Shown here piece by piece: positions 1 to 8,815 of a DNA stretch of 64,000 nt. The translations under genes and the position numbers were made by a program. Numbering within the stretch: the first letter of the stretch is position 1; each line of letters opens with the position of its first letter. Source of the stretch: Bacillus sp. FJAT-26390 (GTDB taxonomy: Bacteria > Bacillota > Bacilli > Paenibacillales > Paenibacillaceae); the NCBI RefSeq assembly GCF_001682865.1, contig NZ_MAQX01000036.1, positions 1 to 64,000 on the forward strand, read 5' to 3'. The notes beneath the pieces are model-generated. The model had not been told where the DNA came from. It was given only the letters and a program-made list of their open reading frames with translations, and made no database searches.

Positions 1-1171
1 TCGGACGTTTATCCTGCCGCTGCTCTACACCACGGCTGAGTTGCGAAAGAGCGATAACTGGCACTTCCAACTCACGCGCAATTTCCTTAAGTGTCCGTGA
101 GATTTCAGATACTTCCTGCTGCCTGTTCTCTCCGCTGCGGCCATTCCCTCTGATAAGCTGCAAGTAGTCGATTAAGATCAATCCGAGCCCTTTTTCTTTC
201 TTGAGCTCTCGGCATTTCATGCGAATTTCGCCCACCGTTATACCTGGAGTATCATCAATCATGATGTTAGCTTCAGCTAGGATCCCAATAGCATTTGTCA
301 TCTTGCCCCAGTCATCCGGTTCAAAGAATCCTGTTTTTAGTTTTTCTCCGTCAATATTGCCTTCTGACGAGATCATCCTTTGCACTAGCTGATCCGCCGA
401 CATTTCGAGGCTAAATATAGCAACGGTCTCTTTCGCTCTCACCCCAACGTGCTGGGCGATGTTAAGGGCAAATGCTGTCTTACCTACGGATGGGCGAGCA
501 GCAATGATAATGAGGTCACTCTTTTGGAATCCGGCAGTCATCTTATCCAAATCGGTTAATCCACTCGGTAGCCCCGTTATCCCTCTTTTAATGTGGCGAT
601 TGTTATACTTATCCTCCGTCTGGTCGAACACCTGATAGAGTGCATCCTTTATCGCCACAAACGCTTTTGGAGGCTTGTTCTCTGCCGTCAACTTCGAGAT
701 TCGTTTTTCTGCCAAAGCGACAAAGCCGGCGACATTCTGCTCCAATCTGGCATGCTTCTCCAACTCGCGGACAATTACGAGCGATTCTCTTCGTAGTGAC
801 ATATCTAGGACGATATCAGCGTAATGCGCGACACTCGACGCCGTAGGAACGGAGTTTGCTAGGCGAGATAGATAGGACACGCCTCCGATTGAATCAATTT
901 TCTCCTGATCCTGTAGCTCCGCGCTGACCGTTACAACGTCTATTGGAGCTTTCGAATCGTAAACATCGCACATCGCTTTATAAATTGTTCGATGGGACTT
1001 TTCGTAGAATTTTTGTTCGGTAAGTCTATCCTTCACCTTTTCGAAAGCTTCTGCATTAAGCAGGATTGCACCGATTACCGCTTGCTCTGCTTCAATGTTG
1101 TAAGGCTCTGAGTCAGGCATCCCTAGATAATTTCCTTCATAATCGGGAGGAGCTTCGGTTGGAAGGCTCAT
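1..1171 (-). CDS. dnaB: Replicative DNA helicase, DnaB family (C-terminus cut off by window edge)
   Basis: Hexameric 5'-3' helicase that unwinds phage DNA at the fork. About 390 residues are visible. An N-terminal DnaB domain is followed by a RecA-like domain with Walker A ARPSVGKTA near residue 230 and Walker B LILIDYLQL near residue 333; the visible end, LSQLSRGVEQR, is a conserved DnaB block. The ATG at 1171 overlaps the TGA of the upstream gene (ATGA), so translation is probably coupled. It is the last of an initiator, loader/inhibitor, helicase trio like SPP1 genes 38, 39 and 40. The last 50-60 residues lie outside the window. Confidence 0.95.
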   Translation of the reverse strand, partial: MSLPTEAPPDYEGNYLGMPDSEPYNIEAEQAVIGAILLNAEAFEKVKDRLTEQKFYEKSHRTIYKAMCDVYDSKAPIDVVTVSAELQDQEKIDSIGGVSYLSRLANSVPTASSVAHYADIVLDMSLRRESLVIVRELEKHARLEQNVAGFVALAEKRISKLTAENKPPKAFVAIKDALYQVFDQTEDKYNNRHIKRGITGLPSGLTDLDKMTAGFQKSDLIIIAARPSVGKTAFALNIAQHVGVRAKETVAIFSLEMSADQLVQRMISSEGNIDGEKLKTGFFEPDDWGKMTNAIGILAEANIMIDDTPGITVGEIRMKCRELKKEKGLGLILIDYLQLIRGNGRSGENRQQEVSEISRTLKEIARELEVPVIALSQLSRGVEQRQDKRP

Positions 1172-1515
1172 GATCGTTCACCCCATATCTTCTTTCGTGC
1201 ATTCTCCCAATAGCCATCCGGCGCCGGCGCATCGATACGAATCCAATGCTCTAGGAGCGCAAACTGCTGATCAGCTTCTAATCGCAGCACTTCATTGTTT
1301 TTGACAGGCTGCAGATCATAGCGGGTTATATTAGCAATCTTCGGAAAAAAATCATCTGTATCGATGTGGAAGTCTAAATTTGCTATGCCCCATTCGAAAG
1401 GAACTTTCGCCAGGCGCTCCACCCAAACTGCAACGGTCTCTTCCTCGAGCTCAATTTGGTTTGGGTAAGCTGCCGCTGCTTTGAAAAGAAGAAACTTGGC
1501 TTGTTCCGGCAGCAT
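1168..1515 (-). CDS. Helicase loader/inhibitor, SPP1 G39P-like
   Basis: A 115-residue acidic protein starting MLPEQAKFLLFKAAAAYP, with conserved Trp and Tyr positions (WVERLAKVPFEWG), resembling the helical N-terminal domain of SPP1 G39P. In SPP1, G39P binds the helicase G40P, blocks its ATPase and delivers it to the origin-bound initiator G38P. The identification rests on sequence style and on position exactly between a replication initiator and DnaB. It overlaps the initiator gene by 65 bases and the helicase start by 4 bases. Confidence 0.75.
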   Translation of the reverse strand: MLPEQAKFLLFKAAAAYPNQIELEEETVAVWVERLAKVPFEWGIANLDFHIDTDDFFPKIANITRYDLQPVKNNEVLRLEADQQFALLEHWIRIDAPAPDGYWENARKKIWGERS

Positions 1516-2317
1516 GACCGCCGCCCCCTTTCCCGCGCAGGAGCTCTTTGTTTTTACTAAGCTTTGATTGTTTTTGAGGAACTAGGTCATTTACGACCTT
1601 GGGGTAAAAGGTATAAGGATCTCGATCTGGTAGGAATTTTTCAAAGTGGCCCTTTTCTAAGAAGTCTAGCAATCCCCATCTAGTATTAAGTTTGTAATCC
1701 GGATTATTCAGAATGGCATCATAGGAACTGATAGCCTGAATCATTTCTTCCTCAGAATAGTGATTCAGCTTGTACTTGATTTGAAGATTGATCTGCGGGG
1801 TTAAGACCCTATGCTTTACCAAATCTTTGCTCATCCAATGGTCGAAAATACAAGATATAAGATCTTTTAAGTTCTTTTCTTTCTTTACATTCTTATTATT
1901 GTTCCGTGACTGTTTCGCTACTGTTCCAAGTTGTGTTCCAAGTTCCATATTCCGATAGCCTCCAAACCCTTGATATTGCTCATAATTCACTACAGTGAAC
2001 ACTGTTCCAAGTTCATGTGTTTTCGTGCATAGCATTTGCACTTTAACGTGCGAAAGAGATTTGATGGCTCGATTGATCGTAGAGGTCGAATATTGCTTAA
2101 CCTGTCTGTTTTCGATGTACTCCAAATCCTCTTGAATTTTCCTTGTTGACCGCAACCATTGGCCTCTTTGGAGGGTTAAGGATTCATCGATCTTAACCCC
2201 TTCCTCTGAGAAGACTGCATTCCCGTATATTAGGAAGAATAGACGGAATTCAACGATGTTCTTCCAAATCGAATGGCCGAAAATCTCCCTGCTTGTTTGA
2301 AAAGCACCGCCTGCCAT
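1451..2317 (-). CDS. Phage replication initiation protein (SPP1 G38P-like)
   Basis: A 288-residue protein. The first 110 residues contain the phage replisome-organiser winged-helix pattern (YGNAVFSEEGVKI, then QRGQWLRSTRKIQEDLEY); a variable linker and a helical C-terminal part follow, with a Gly/Ser-rich tail near residue 265. It should bind the phage origin and recruit helicase through the loader encoded next. GGTGAGGTGAA precedes the ATG. In phages of this kind the origin often lies inside this gene; I could not define iterons by eye. The family call is good, the exact orthology is inferred from synteny. Confidence 0.8.
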   Translation of the reverse strand: MAGGAFQTSREIFGHSIWKNIVEFRLFFLIYGNAVFSEEGVKIDESLTLQRGQWLRSTRKIQEDLEYIENRQVKQYSTSTINRAIKSLSHVKVQMLCTKTHELGTVFTVVNYEQYQGFGGYRNMELGTQLGTVAKQSRNNNKNVKKEKNLKDLISCIFDHWMSKDLVKHRVLTPQINLQIKYKLNHYSEEEMIQAISSYDAILNNPDYKLNTRWGLLDFLEKGHFEKFLPDRDPYTFYPKVVNDLVPQKQSKLSKNKELLRGKGGGGHAAGTSQVSSFQSSGSLPKPN

Positions 2318-2332
2318 TTCACCTCACCTGCT

Positions 2333-3010
2333 TTATTCTTCCTGTCGATCTTCGGCTAGAACTCCCCTGACTACAAGTGTCAGCAAAATCGCTAATTCAC
2401 GAACCGGAACTACACGACCTATATTATTCTTTTCCAGCAACTGTTCGAATTTCGCTTCGAGTTTATCCTCCGTCGTCAGGGGTTCCTCGACTGTGAAGTC
2501 GTTAACGAGGGCGTCTATTAGTTGGTGGCCGTGATCTGCTGCATAATCCAATAGTGTTTGTAACCTTGGCAGAGGCATGCCGCCTGATCTCGATGCCAAA
2601 GCACGAATAATGTAATCAGTGTCATGACCACCTGATCGGTAATCTTCTATTGCCTCAGCCACTTCCTTCGGCAGCACGACCTTCTTAGCTTCTAACTGTG
2701 CCTTCAAGGTGTCGTTCTCTGTAGAAAGCCTGTCCGCACTTTGTGTTGCCAGCAGCTCGTCGGCGCGGGATTCGCCCAACTCCCGGTTAAGATGATCGAC
2801 CTTTTGATTAAGGCGAACGATACTCAACTCCGCTTCTCCAAATCTGCGAACTGCCTCTTCCTCGTCCTCTTTGCTTATCTTGAGCTCAAGCTCAATTGCT
2901 TCAGCGTGAGCGACGAGACCGCGAACCGCTTCTTTGGCGAAAAAACAGGGAGTGACGTCGTTCGATCTCTCTTTCAAAATTTTAAAATCTCGTTCCTTCA
3001 TGCGTCCCAT
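2333..3010 (-). CDS. Coiled-coil phage protein, DUF1642-like
   Basis: 225 residues, charged. Residues about 35-110 form a long heptad-rich coiled coil; then VVLPKEVAEAIEDYRSGG resembles the C-terminal signature of DUF1642 proteins common in Firmicutes phage early regions. The role is unknown. It sits between the exonuclease and the replication initiator, separated by short gaps, and is probably co-transcribed with them. The ATG at 3010 has a GGTGAATTGA spacer; a second in-frame ATG three codons later is an alternative start. Confidence 0.7.
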   Translation of the reverse strand: MGRMKERDFKILKERSNDVTPCFFAKEAVRGLVAHAEAIELELKISKEDEEEAVRRFGEAELSIVRLNQKVDHLNRELGESRADELLATQSADRLSTENDTLKAQLEAKKVVLPKEVAEAIEDYRSGGHDTDYIIRALASRSGGMPLPRLQTLLDYAADHGHQLIDALVNDFTVEEPLTTEDKLEAKFEQLLEKNNIGRVVPVRELAILLTLVVRGVLAEDRQEE

Positions 3011-3025
3011 TCAATTCACCATCCT

Positions 3026-3631
3026 CTATTTTTTCCAGACTACAGGAGACAGTTCGGCATGTGCCGGCACCCACACAGGTTTTCCGTATTTTTCTACGTA
3101 GGTCAATTTATTGATCCATTCATCTACCGGCTTCTCGGCATGCATTGCCTGCAGCAGCGCTAAGGTTGCCTCTACATCATTCAGTGCGCGGTGCGCGCCT
3201 TCTAACTTGATTTCGTATTTGTCGCACATGTTCTCCAGCTTATGAGGAAATGGCGTCCGGTCCCGAGCAATACTCAGCGTGTCCAGAAATTTATTTGCAA
3301 AGTTAATCTCTTGAATCCGAAACATAGCATAATGTAGAAATGCGAGATCAAATGTTGCGTTATGAGCTACCAGCAGCGATTGCGGACCCATAACCCTACG
3401 AAGGTTCATGAAGGCTTGCTTCTCTTCCATCCCGCCGACCAGGTGCTCGTCAGTGATTCCTGTAAGCTCCGTGATCTTCGGCGCCAGCTTGCCGTCATAT
3501 TTTACAAAGGTCCGAAATTCGGAAACCTGAATGCCGTTAATGACACGGATAGCTGCCATTTCGATGACCCGTTCTTTTGCTGGATCAAGCCCGCTTGTTT
3601 CAAAATCGAATACGCATAGATCGTTGAGCAA
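3026..3631 (-). CDS. DEDDh 3'-5' exonuclease, DnaQ/PolC epsilon-like
   Basis: 201 residues with a complete DEDDh exonuclease core: D9/E11 in FDFETSG, D95 in HNATFDLAFL, and H147/D152 in HRALNDVEAT. It removes nucleotides from DNA 3' ends and may provide proofreading or end resection. The start is TTG at 3631, chosen because GGAGGTCATATAA lies just before it; it directly follows the TAA of the upstream metallo-beta-lactamase gene, so coupling is likely. It lies in a cluster with RecT and an SbcC-like ATPase, which suggests a part in phage recombination rather than polymerase fidelity (inference). Confidence 0.88.
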   Translation of the reverse strand: MLNDLCVFDFETSGLDPAKERVIEMAAIRVINGIQVSEFRTFVKYDGKLAPKITELTGITDEHLVGGMEEKQAFMNLRRVMGPQSLLVAHNATFDLAFLHYAMFRIQEINFANKFLDTLSIARDRTPFPHKLENMCDKYEIKLEGAHRALNDVEATLALLQAMHAEKPVDEWINKLTYVEKYGKPVWVPAHAELSPVVWKK

Positions 3632-4393
3632 TTATATGACCTCCAATTTGTAATGCTTGTTTTTGACGAACCCCTTATCGAACAATGCCAGCTTTACAGC
3701 CTTCTCAGCCAGAGCTGCAGTATTGTTGTTCTGGCTCATATGGGTCAAATAGATTTGTTCGCCTCGACCGTATATTAGCTTGGCGAGCGCTTCAGCTGCC
3801 GCATCATTAGACATATGACCGATGTCGGAGAGTATCCGGTGTTTCAGACCATCGTGATATTTTGGATTGGCATGCAACATCGCGATATCATGATTGCATT
3901 CGAAAACGTAAATGCCGCTGTGCTCCATCGCCGTCAACATTTCCTCGTTGACACAGCCGGTGTCCATCAGCACGCTTACTTTTTTATCAATCGTTTGAAT
4001 GGTGTATCCAAATGGCTCCATTGCATCATGTGAAATGTTGAAGGGTTTGACATTCATGTAGCCGCTTTGGAATGAAGCGAAGCCGGTAAACCCATTCGTT
4101 TTAACAACCCGCCCGCTGTCCAGCCTGCCGATTGCCTTGAGCGTCCCCTCACTGGCGTATACCGGGATTTTAAATTTGTCAGCGAAGCCAAGTCCGTCGG
4201 TATGATCCCCGTGCTCGTGGCTGACGAATATAGCATCGATTTTAGTTGGGTCATAGTTTTGGGCCAAAAGCAACTTTTCGATTTTGGTTTTGGATGGACC
4301 AGCATCGACTAAGATGCTGGCTCCCTCCGTGGCAATATAAATGCAGCTGCCTTTTTCAGAACCTGTTGAAAGCACTTTGACGATGGTCCCCAT
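3632..4393 (-). CDS. Metallo-beta-lactamase-fold hydrolase, YycJ/WalJ-like (putative nuclease)
   Basis: 253 residues. Motif 2 SHEHGDHTDG gives metal ligands H59, H61, D63 and H64; further ligands are in VLMDTGC, FECNHD and the C-terminal YLTHMSQNN. Length and motifs match the YycJ/WalJ group, some of which are thought to be 5'-3' exonucleases. Its start shares bases with the recT stop (TAATG). Next to an annealing protein and without any other lambda-Exo-like nuclease in view, it is a candidate 5' resection nuclease for RecT (inference). Confidence 0.85.
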   Translation of the reverse strand: MGTIVKVLSTGSEKGSCIYIATEGASILVDAGPSKTKIEKLLLAQNYDPTKIDAIFVSHEHGDHTDGLGFADKFKIPVYASEGTLKAIGRLDSGRVVKTNGFTGFASFQSGYMNVKPFNISHDAMEPFGYTIQTIDKKVSVLMDTGCVNEEMLTAMEHSGIYVFECNHDIAMLHANPKYHDGLKHRILSDIGHMSNDAAAEALAKLIYGRGEQIYLTHMSQNNNTAALAEKAVKLALFDKGFVKNKHYKLEVI

Positions 4394-5289
4394 TATTCGA
4401 GATCGTCGTCGCCGGCTGTTTTCTCGGCAATATCCATTTCCATGACCTTGAGCAAACCGTTTAGTTCTTTAAGCGTTGGCTTATCTCCAGCTACTGTGCA
4501 ATTAGCTTGCATGTATACTCCTTGGGCCTCTTTATCAGTAATGCCAAGCGTTTTGAAAGCCGCTGAAATTTTTTGCCGTACAATAACCATTTCGTTAACC
4601 TGAGCAGCTGCTGGTGACTCTAGTTCTTTGACAGGATCGACTGTATTCACTTCTTCTGTGATGTCGCGGCGCTCATACGGTGCTGGCGCTCCGGTATTCG
4701 ATTCTGTAAGCTCGTCCTCTGCAACTTCGATGCCAAACTGCCTTTTAAATGCACGCTTTATAGCATGTTTGACAAGCATATCGTCGAGATAGTCACTCCA
4801 CATTTTCTTTGTGTTGGCAACACTACTATTAATAAGGTGGGAAACTTGCTCTAAATCAACAACAACCGAAATGTTAGGCATTCCCTCGCGGTAAGCCACG
4901 CAAAAAGCCCCTATTGTCTTCCCGCGACTTCCTAATCCTTTAATTTTGTGTACTGGAATTCCCGTTACCGTGTCAATTTCAAACTCGTCGTTTTCCTTGA
5001 CCTCTGAGGCGATGAACCCTTTATACTGCGGATTCTTTTTAGCCAATGCGACGATGCCCTCAACTGCGATTTGAATGCTCATTACAGGTCCGTCCTTGCC
5101 GTTGTAGGTGATGCAATAAATCTGATTAAGGAAAGGATTAAGGCCGGAGCTTGCGCAAGTCTGGACGAACAGAGCAAATTGCTCATTGCTTGTACCTTTC
5201 GCAATCGTGCCTTTCAGTGTTTCTAATTCATTCTGAGTGAAGTTTCCGACAAGTAATTGCGTATTTACAGGAGCGATTGCATTTGTCAT
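4393..5289 (-). CDS. recT: RecT/Bet family single-strand annealing protein
   Basis: 298 residues. The central block (LNPFLNQIYCITYNG, then MSIQIAVEGIVALAKKNP) and the downstream DDMLVKHAIKRAFKRQFG are hallmarks of the phage RecT/Bet recombinase family, which coats ssDNA and anneals complementary strands during replication-coupled recombination. The C-terminal about 90 residues are acidic and low-complexity, as usual for SSB- or nuclease-interacting tails. It lies in an unbroken early operon with two nuclease-like genes and an SMC-like ATPase. Confidence 0.92.
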   Translation of the reverse strand: MTNAIAPVNTQLLVGNFTQNELETLKGTIAKGTSNEQFALFVQTCASSGLNPFLNQIYCITYNGKDGPVMSIQIAVEGIVALAKKNPQYKGFIASEVKENDEFEIDTVTGIPVHKIKGLGSRGKTIGAFCVAYREGMPNISVVVDLEQVSHLINSSVANTKKMWSDYLDDMLVKHAIKRAFKRQFGIEVAEDELTESNTGAPAPYERRDITEEVNTVDPVKELESPAAAQVNEMVIVRQKISAAFKTLGITDKEAQGVYMQANCTVAGDKPTLKELNGLLKVMEMDIAEKTAGDDDLE

Positions 5290-5292
5290 AGG

Positions 5293-5481
5293 TTAATTAC
5301 CTCCATTTGGTTTCAGGTGATTGGCAAAATAATCGCCATTCTTGCGGATATGGTGATCGACGGAGCCGCCAAGAGAGATGATGATTTCGTTTGAATCTTC
5401 GTAATATGGCCTTACTGGCTTGCCTTCTACTAGCCCGCTCGCCGCATCAGATTTAATGCACATAAAAGTTTGAGGTTTCAT
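5293..5481 (-). CDS. Small hypothetical phage protein
   Basis: 62 residues, MKPQTFMCIKSDAASGLVEG onwards, no recognised domain, no membrane segment. It fits exactly between the SbcC-like gene (1-base gap) and recT (3-base gap), so it is almost certainly translated as part of the recombination operon. Function unknown. Confidence 0.7.
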   Translation of the reverse strand: MKPQTFMCIKSDAASGLVEGKPVRPYYEDSNEIIISLGGSVDHHIRKNGDYFANHLKPNGGN

Positions 5482-7065
5482 TTATACAATCACTCCATCC
5501 ACTTCAATTTTTAAATCTATTTCCGGAACAGTCCGGCCAGTGATAACCTGGTCATATGCCGCAACAGGTCCCGTGTACTCGCCAATGCCGTCAATGAATA
5601 CAGGAGTGATCAGTCCGGATTGCTTGAATAGTACCTCTGTCAACTCGAGCCCCGCGCCGATCTTCTCGCCTACCGAGAGGGATGCATAATCCTTGCCATC
5701 CTTCTGGACGCTGAAATCCGGATCATATTCATTCCGAGAAGCTACATATTTATAGAGGCGAATCGATAGTGTGGTGAACTTGGATTGGATCTCAGCAGCC
5801 TGCAGCTCCGCCTCTTTGGCGCGGAAAGCTTTGATCGCATCCAAGATGAAAGTCGTTTCTCTTGAATTTGTTAGCGCGGTTCCTTCCGTTTCTTCCGCTG
5901 CTGTAACTTCTGCCGCTAAGCGAGCACGCTCGTTATGATCTCTGATCTTGCCGAGCAGCGAGTCATATTGTTCCTTGAGAGCTCTAACCTTCGTTTGCTG
6001 CTCCTCGATGTCGACTCGTTCAGCCTGCTTGAGCGCTTCGTGCGCCTCTTTGCGCTTTGCCTGTAAATCAGCATGCTTGACGCGGTACTGCTTAACACGG
6101 CGATCCTTGTCGACTGTAACAGCTTCAATAGCTTCGTCTTGCAGGTGCTGCTTACAGGTTTTGCATGTATCCTCAATTGGCTCTTCTTTTAATGCAGGCC
6201 ATGCCGCAGCCGAATCCTTAACCTCTTTGTCGAGCTGCTGCCAGCGTGTTTCAAGAGCGTTGTAATGCGAATTGATAGATGACGCATCATAGACAATCTT
6301 TTCCTCGCGCTCGATATCTACCATCAGAGCAGCAACCTCAGATTCAAGAGTGGCTATATCCGCTTGCACCGCTGGCAATCGTGCAAGCATTTCATTAAGC
6401 TTCTTGGCAGCCCCGACAGCCTCCGTGTGAGCCTTGTCAAGCTTAGGCTTGAGCTCTTTGTGTTTAGCCTCCAAATCATTGATGGTGTGTTTCTTGGTAA
6501 GCTCCGCCAGCTTCGCAGCCTGCGGGTTAAGGGTGATCTCCTTGTCCTTTTGCTCCGATGTTGTCCGCGACATTTCCGTAAATACTGTTTTATTGGGCGG
6601 CGGCGTTACTCCCTGCATCAACAATGCGCGCTGCTTGGTCCAATGGAGGCCGAAGAAGAAAGCCGGATAGTACAGAGCCATAAACTCCTCTTGTGAGAAT
6701 AAGGATGCGACTGCGGCCTCGTATTCCTTCGCAGGCTTCGGTATGTCGTTTACATAGAAGCTGTTTGTCTTGCCAGCGATCTCCCGAGCAAACTTGTATT
6801 CCGTGCCTTCAACTGACAGGATCATCGAAGCGAAAACCCGATCGTATTTATAATTACTTGGCCTTGGGCTGTTTTTAGCTGATGTGTAATCATTGCCGAG
6901 AAGATCCTTGCCCCACAAGATCCATACCGGCGCAGTGCCGATAGATGACTTGCCTTCTCCGTTACGACCGGATAGTGCGGTTACGTCTCCGTAATGAACC
7001 GTCTTGCTGCGGAGCCCAGTGTAATTTACAAGCTCTAATTGTTTGAATCGGATAACCTTAGTCAA
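5482..7065 (-). CDS. SbcC/Rad50-like AAA ATPase with zinc-hook motif
   Basis: 527 residues. Walker A is at residues 33-41 (GRNGEGKSS); two coiled-coil arms flank a CKTCKQ zinc-hook candidate at C301/C304; the ABC signature SLSVGEKIGAG begins near 462 and Walker B (PVFIDGIGE) has D492. This is the minimal layout of an SMC/Rad50-type DNA end-processing ATPase, about half the length of SbcC. Normally the partner is an SbcD-like nuclease; none is adjacent, but a metallo-beta-lactamase-fold protein and a DEDDh exonuclease are in the same operon. It overlaps the upstream gene by 4 bases. Confidence 0.87.
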   Translation of the reverse strand: MTKVIRFKQLELVNYTGLRSKTVHYGDVTALSGRNGEGKSSIGTAPVWILWGKDLLGNDYTSAKNSPRPSNYKYDRVFASMILSVEGTEYKFAREIAGKTNSFYVNDIPKPAKEYEAAVASLFSQEEFMALYYPAFFFGLHWTKQRALLMQGVTPPPNKTVFTEMSRTTSEQKDKEITLNPQAAKLAELTKKHTINDLEAKHKELKPKLDKAHTEAVGAAKKLNEMLARLPAVQADIATLESEVAALMVDIEREEKIVYDASSINSHYNALETRWQQLDKEVKDSAAAWPALKEEPIEDTCKTCKQHLQDEAIEAVTVDKDRRVKQYRVKHADLQAKRKEAHEALKQAERVDIEEQQTKVRALKEQYDSLLGKIRDHNERARLAAEVTAAEETEGTALTNSRETTFILDAIKAFRAKEAELQAAEIQSKFTTLSIRLYKYVASRNEYDPDFSVQKDGKDYASLSVGEKIGAGLELTEVLFKQSGLITPVFIDGIGEYTGPVAAYDQVITGRTVPEIDLKIEVDGVIV

Positions 7066-7682
7066 GTCCGGTCGCCTCCAGTCATTTCAATTTCAGCAGC
7101 CTTCTCTTGCAGGCTTTTGAGCATAGAAGGGATGTTCAAGCGACTGATGATGTCCGCCGATAACTGTGATTGCAAATTCATTTCCATCGTCTTGACCACG
7201 GATTGTTCCGCTTTCTGGCGGGCATCTACGATCAAATTTGCTATCTTCTTTTCAAGGTCCTTACCAAGAGCATTTTTCACGAAATATTCGTGAATAGTAT
7301 ATTTAGCATCGCGGCTATATTCCGTATGGCGACCGTGTTCATCAAGCACCTTGTTCTGCAAGAACTGCTTATACTTCATGCCGACATATTCGCTGAGGGA
7401 AAGATACTGCACCTCTGCTCGCCATTCGTCAGATTTATAAGGGATCTTCATAGATTCGATTTGATTTTTCATGATTCCGGTCAGAAATTCCTCAGTTACC
7501 TTTTCGGCAACCGCGGCCACCTTCTCGTCGATCTTTGATTTGATAGCCAACTCTGCATTGGATAGCATCTTAGCTTGAAGCGTAGATAAAACTTCCTCTT
7601 TCAGAGTTTCGGAGATACCCGAACCCTCCTGAATCATTTCTTCTAGCCAATCCAATTTAAGTTCGATTTTGATTACGCTCAT
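7062..7682 (-). CDS. Hypothetical phage protein, helical
   Basis: 206 residues, mostly helical and charged, with a Tyr-rich centre (VQYLSLSEYVGMKYKQFLQ) and no motif I recognise. It overlaps the start of the SbcC-like gene by 4 bases (ATGA), so the two proteins may be made in step and could interact. Function unknown. Confidence 0.75.
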   Translation of the reverse strand: MSVIKIELKLDWLEEMIQEGSGISETLKEEVLSTLQAKMLSNAELAIKSKIDEKVAAVAEKVTEEFLTGIMKNQIESMKIPYKSDEWRAEVQYLSLSEYVGMKYKQFLQNKVLDEHGRHTEYSRDAKYTIHEYFVKNALGKDLEKKIANLIVDARQKAEQSVVKTMEMNLQSQLSADIISRLNIPSMLKSLQEKAAEIEMTGGDRT

Positions 7683-7780
7683 ATGTTCCGCTTCTCCTTT
7701 TGCCAGCTCTGTGCTAAACTGGCGGTGAATTGTTTTCTTGCAGCTCTAACGCGACGGCCATCGCTGTTAGGGCTTTTCCT

Positions 7781-7966
7781 TTACAACCGTTGAAAGAATC
7801 CATCCAGCTTGTCATGCACTGACTTACATCTCGCAAGTGCGTTACTTTCATCAGCTTCAGATAGCTCGTCAACAATCTCTGATAGAGCATCATCAAGTTC
7901 TCCAAGAAACTTCCTGATTGCTTGCATTTGCTCATCTGTTTGCCTCGCTTGTTCTGTTAATCGCAT
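7781..7966 (-). CDS. Small hypothetical phage protein
   Basis: 61 residues, helical and acidic (MRLTEQARQTDEQMQ). This frame is preferred over an overlapping 73-codon frame on the same strand because GGGAGGGGGTG lies 7 bases before this ATG, whereas the other has no ribosome site. The 98 bases that follow, to 7683, hold no convincing gene. Confidence 0.6.
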   Translation of the reverse strand: MRLTEQARQTDEQMQAIRKFLGELDDALSEIVDELSEADESNALARCKSVHDKLDGFFQRL

Positions 7967-8034
7967 CTGTTTTCACCCCCTCCCAAGCTCTAAAACCGCT
8001 CAAAATGCCGTTTTTGGCAAAAAAAATAATAGGC

Positions 8035-8301
8035 CTATGGCGAAATGCCATTTTTAGAACGGAATGTAAGAACCTCGTCCTCCGTCACATGGCCAGCTTT
8101 GATCATCAATTCGATGAATTGAATATCCAGCACGTTCGAAAATTTCCGTAATGTATCAGGGTCGGGTGACTGTTTATCTAATTCGATCCTTGCTATAGTG
8201 CCATTACTGATTCCTGCCGCAACAGCGAACCGGCGCTGGCTTTCGTACCCCTTCTCCTTCCGTAACTGCTTCAGGTAAGTTCCAAAGTCCTCACCACTCA
8301 T
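8035..8301 (-). CDS. XRE-family HTH regulator
   Basis: 88 residues with a Cro/C1-type helix-turn-helix at about residues 8-62 (YLKQLRKEKGYESQRRFAVA, then SNGTIARIELDKQSP). It is a second regulator inside the early operon, in addition to the Cro-like protein at its head, and probably modulates early transcription. It overlaps the upstream gene by 4 bases. Confidence 0.85.
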   Translation of the reverse strand: MSGEDFGTYLKQLRKEKGYESQRRFAVAAGISNGTIARIELDKQSPDPDTLRKFSNVLDIQFIELMIKAGHVTEDEVLTFRSKNGISP

Positions 8302-8618
8302 AGCACTATCCCCCTTGCCGCAAGCTGCCTATCCCGCCATTCCTCAAAGGGCGTTTCCAATATTTCCGGCTGACACACCTTGACGTGTTCCGAATGGTAA
8401 AATGTCGCAAGCCTGTCTACTACATGGGCCACGCTGCCAACCGGCTCTGCCTCAGATATCACGATGGCATGAGCTGCGCGAATCGTCTCTTGTGCTTTAC
8501 AATCGGCAACCATTCGGGCAGCCTCATGGCCTTTTAGCAAGCCAGTTGCATATACTGGACCGGATGTGAGGCCGATTGCTTGCAGCATTGGTTTAAAGTT
8601 CAGATTTCCTTGATGCAT
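8298..8618 (-). CDS. Hypothetical phage protein
   Basis: 106 residues with no domain I recognise. An Ala-rich central region (AARMVADCKAQETIRAAHAI) precedes a short C-terminal basic part. It overlaps the upstream gene by 19 bases and the downstream HTH gene by 4, indicating genuine translation in the early operon. Function unknown. Confidence 0.65.
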   Translation of the reverse strand: MHQGNLNFKPMLQAIGLTSGPVYATGLLKGHEAARMVADCKAQETIRAAHAIVISEAEPVGSVAHVVDRLATFYHSEHVKVCQPEILETPFEEWRDRQLAARGIVL

Positions 8619-8815
8619 TCCTGTGCACCCCCATGTGGCGAATCATACATTTCTGAGAATAGAATTCCGATAGCAGCATCGTGAATCTCGTTAGCGTTGC
8701 GTCCTGCCGGCAGCGCGGCACAAGTCGTCTGAATGACTTGCATTGCCTGCTTAAATGTTGTGGTCGCCTGCTTGGCTTCCGTAACCATCAGCCGAGCTTT
8801 TTCAGTAATTGTCAT
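8600..8815 (-). CDS. Small hypothetical phage protein
   Basis: 71 residues beginning MTITEKARLMVTEAKQATTT, helical, with no recognised domain. It overlaps the end of the antirepressor gene by 14 bases and the next gene by 19, consistent with a compact early operon. Function unknown. Confidence 0.6.
   Translation of the reverse strand: MTITEKARLMVTEAKQATTTFKQAMQVIQTTCAALPAGRNANEIHDAAIGILFSEMYDSPHGGAQECIKEI

Noticed and set aside
7714..7935. 73-codon frame overlapping the small gene at 7781-7966
   Set aside because: No Shine-Dalgarno sequence; the other frame has a strong one and a protein-like helical composition.
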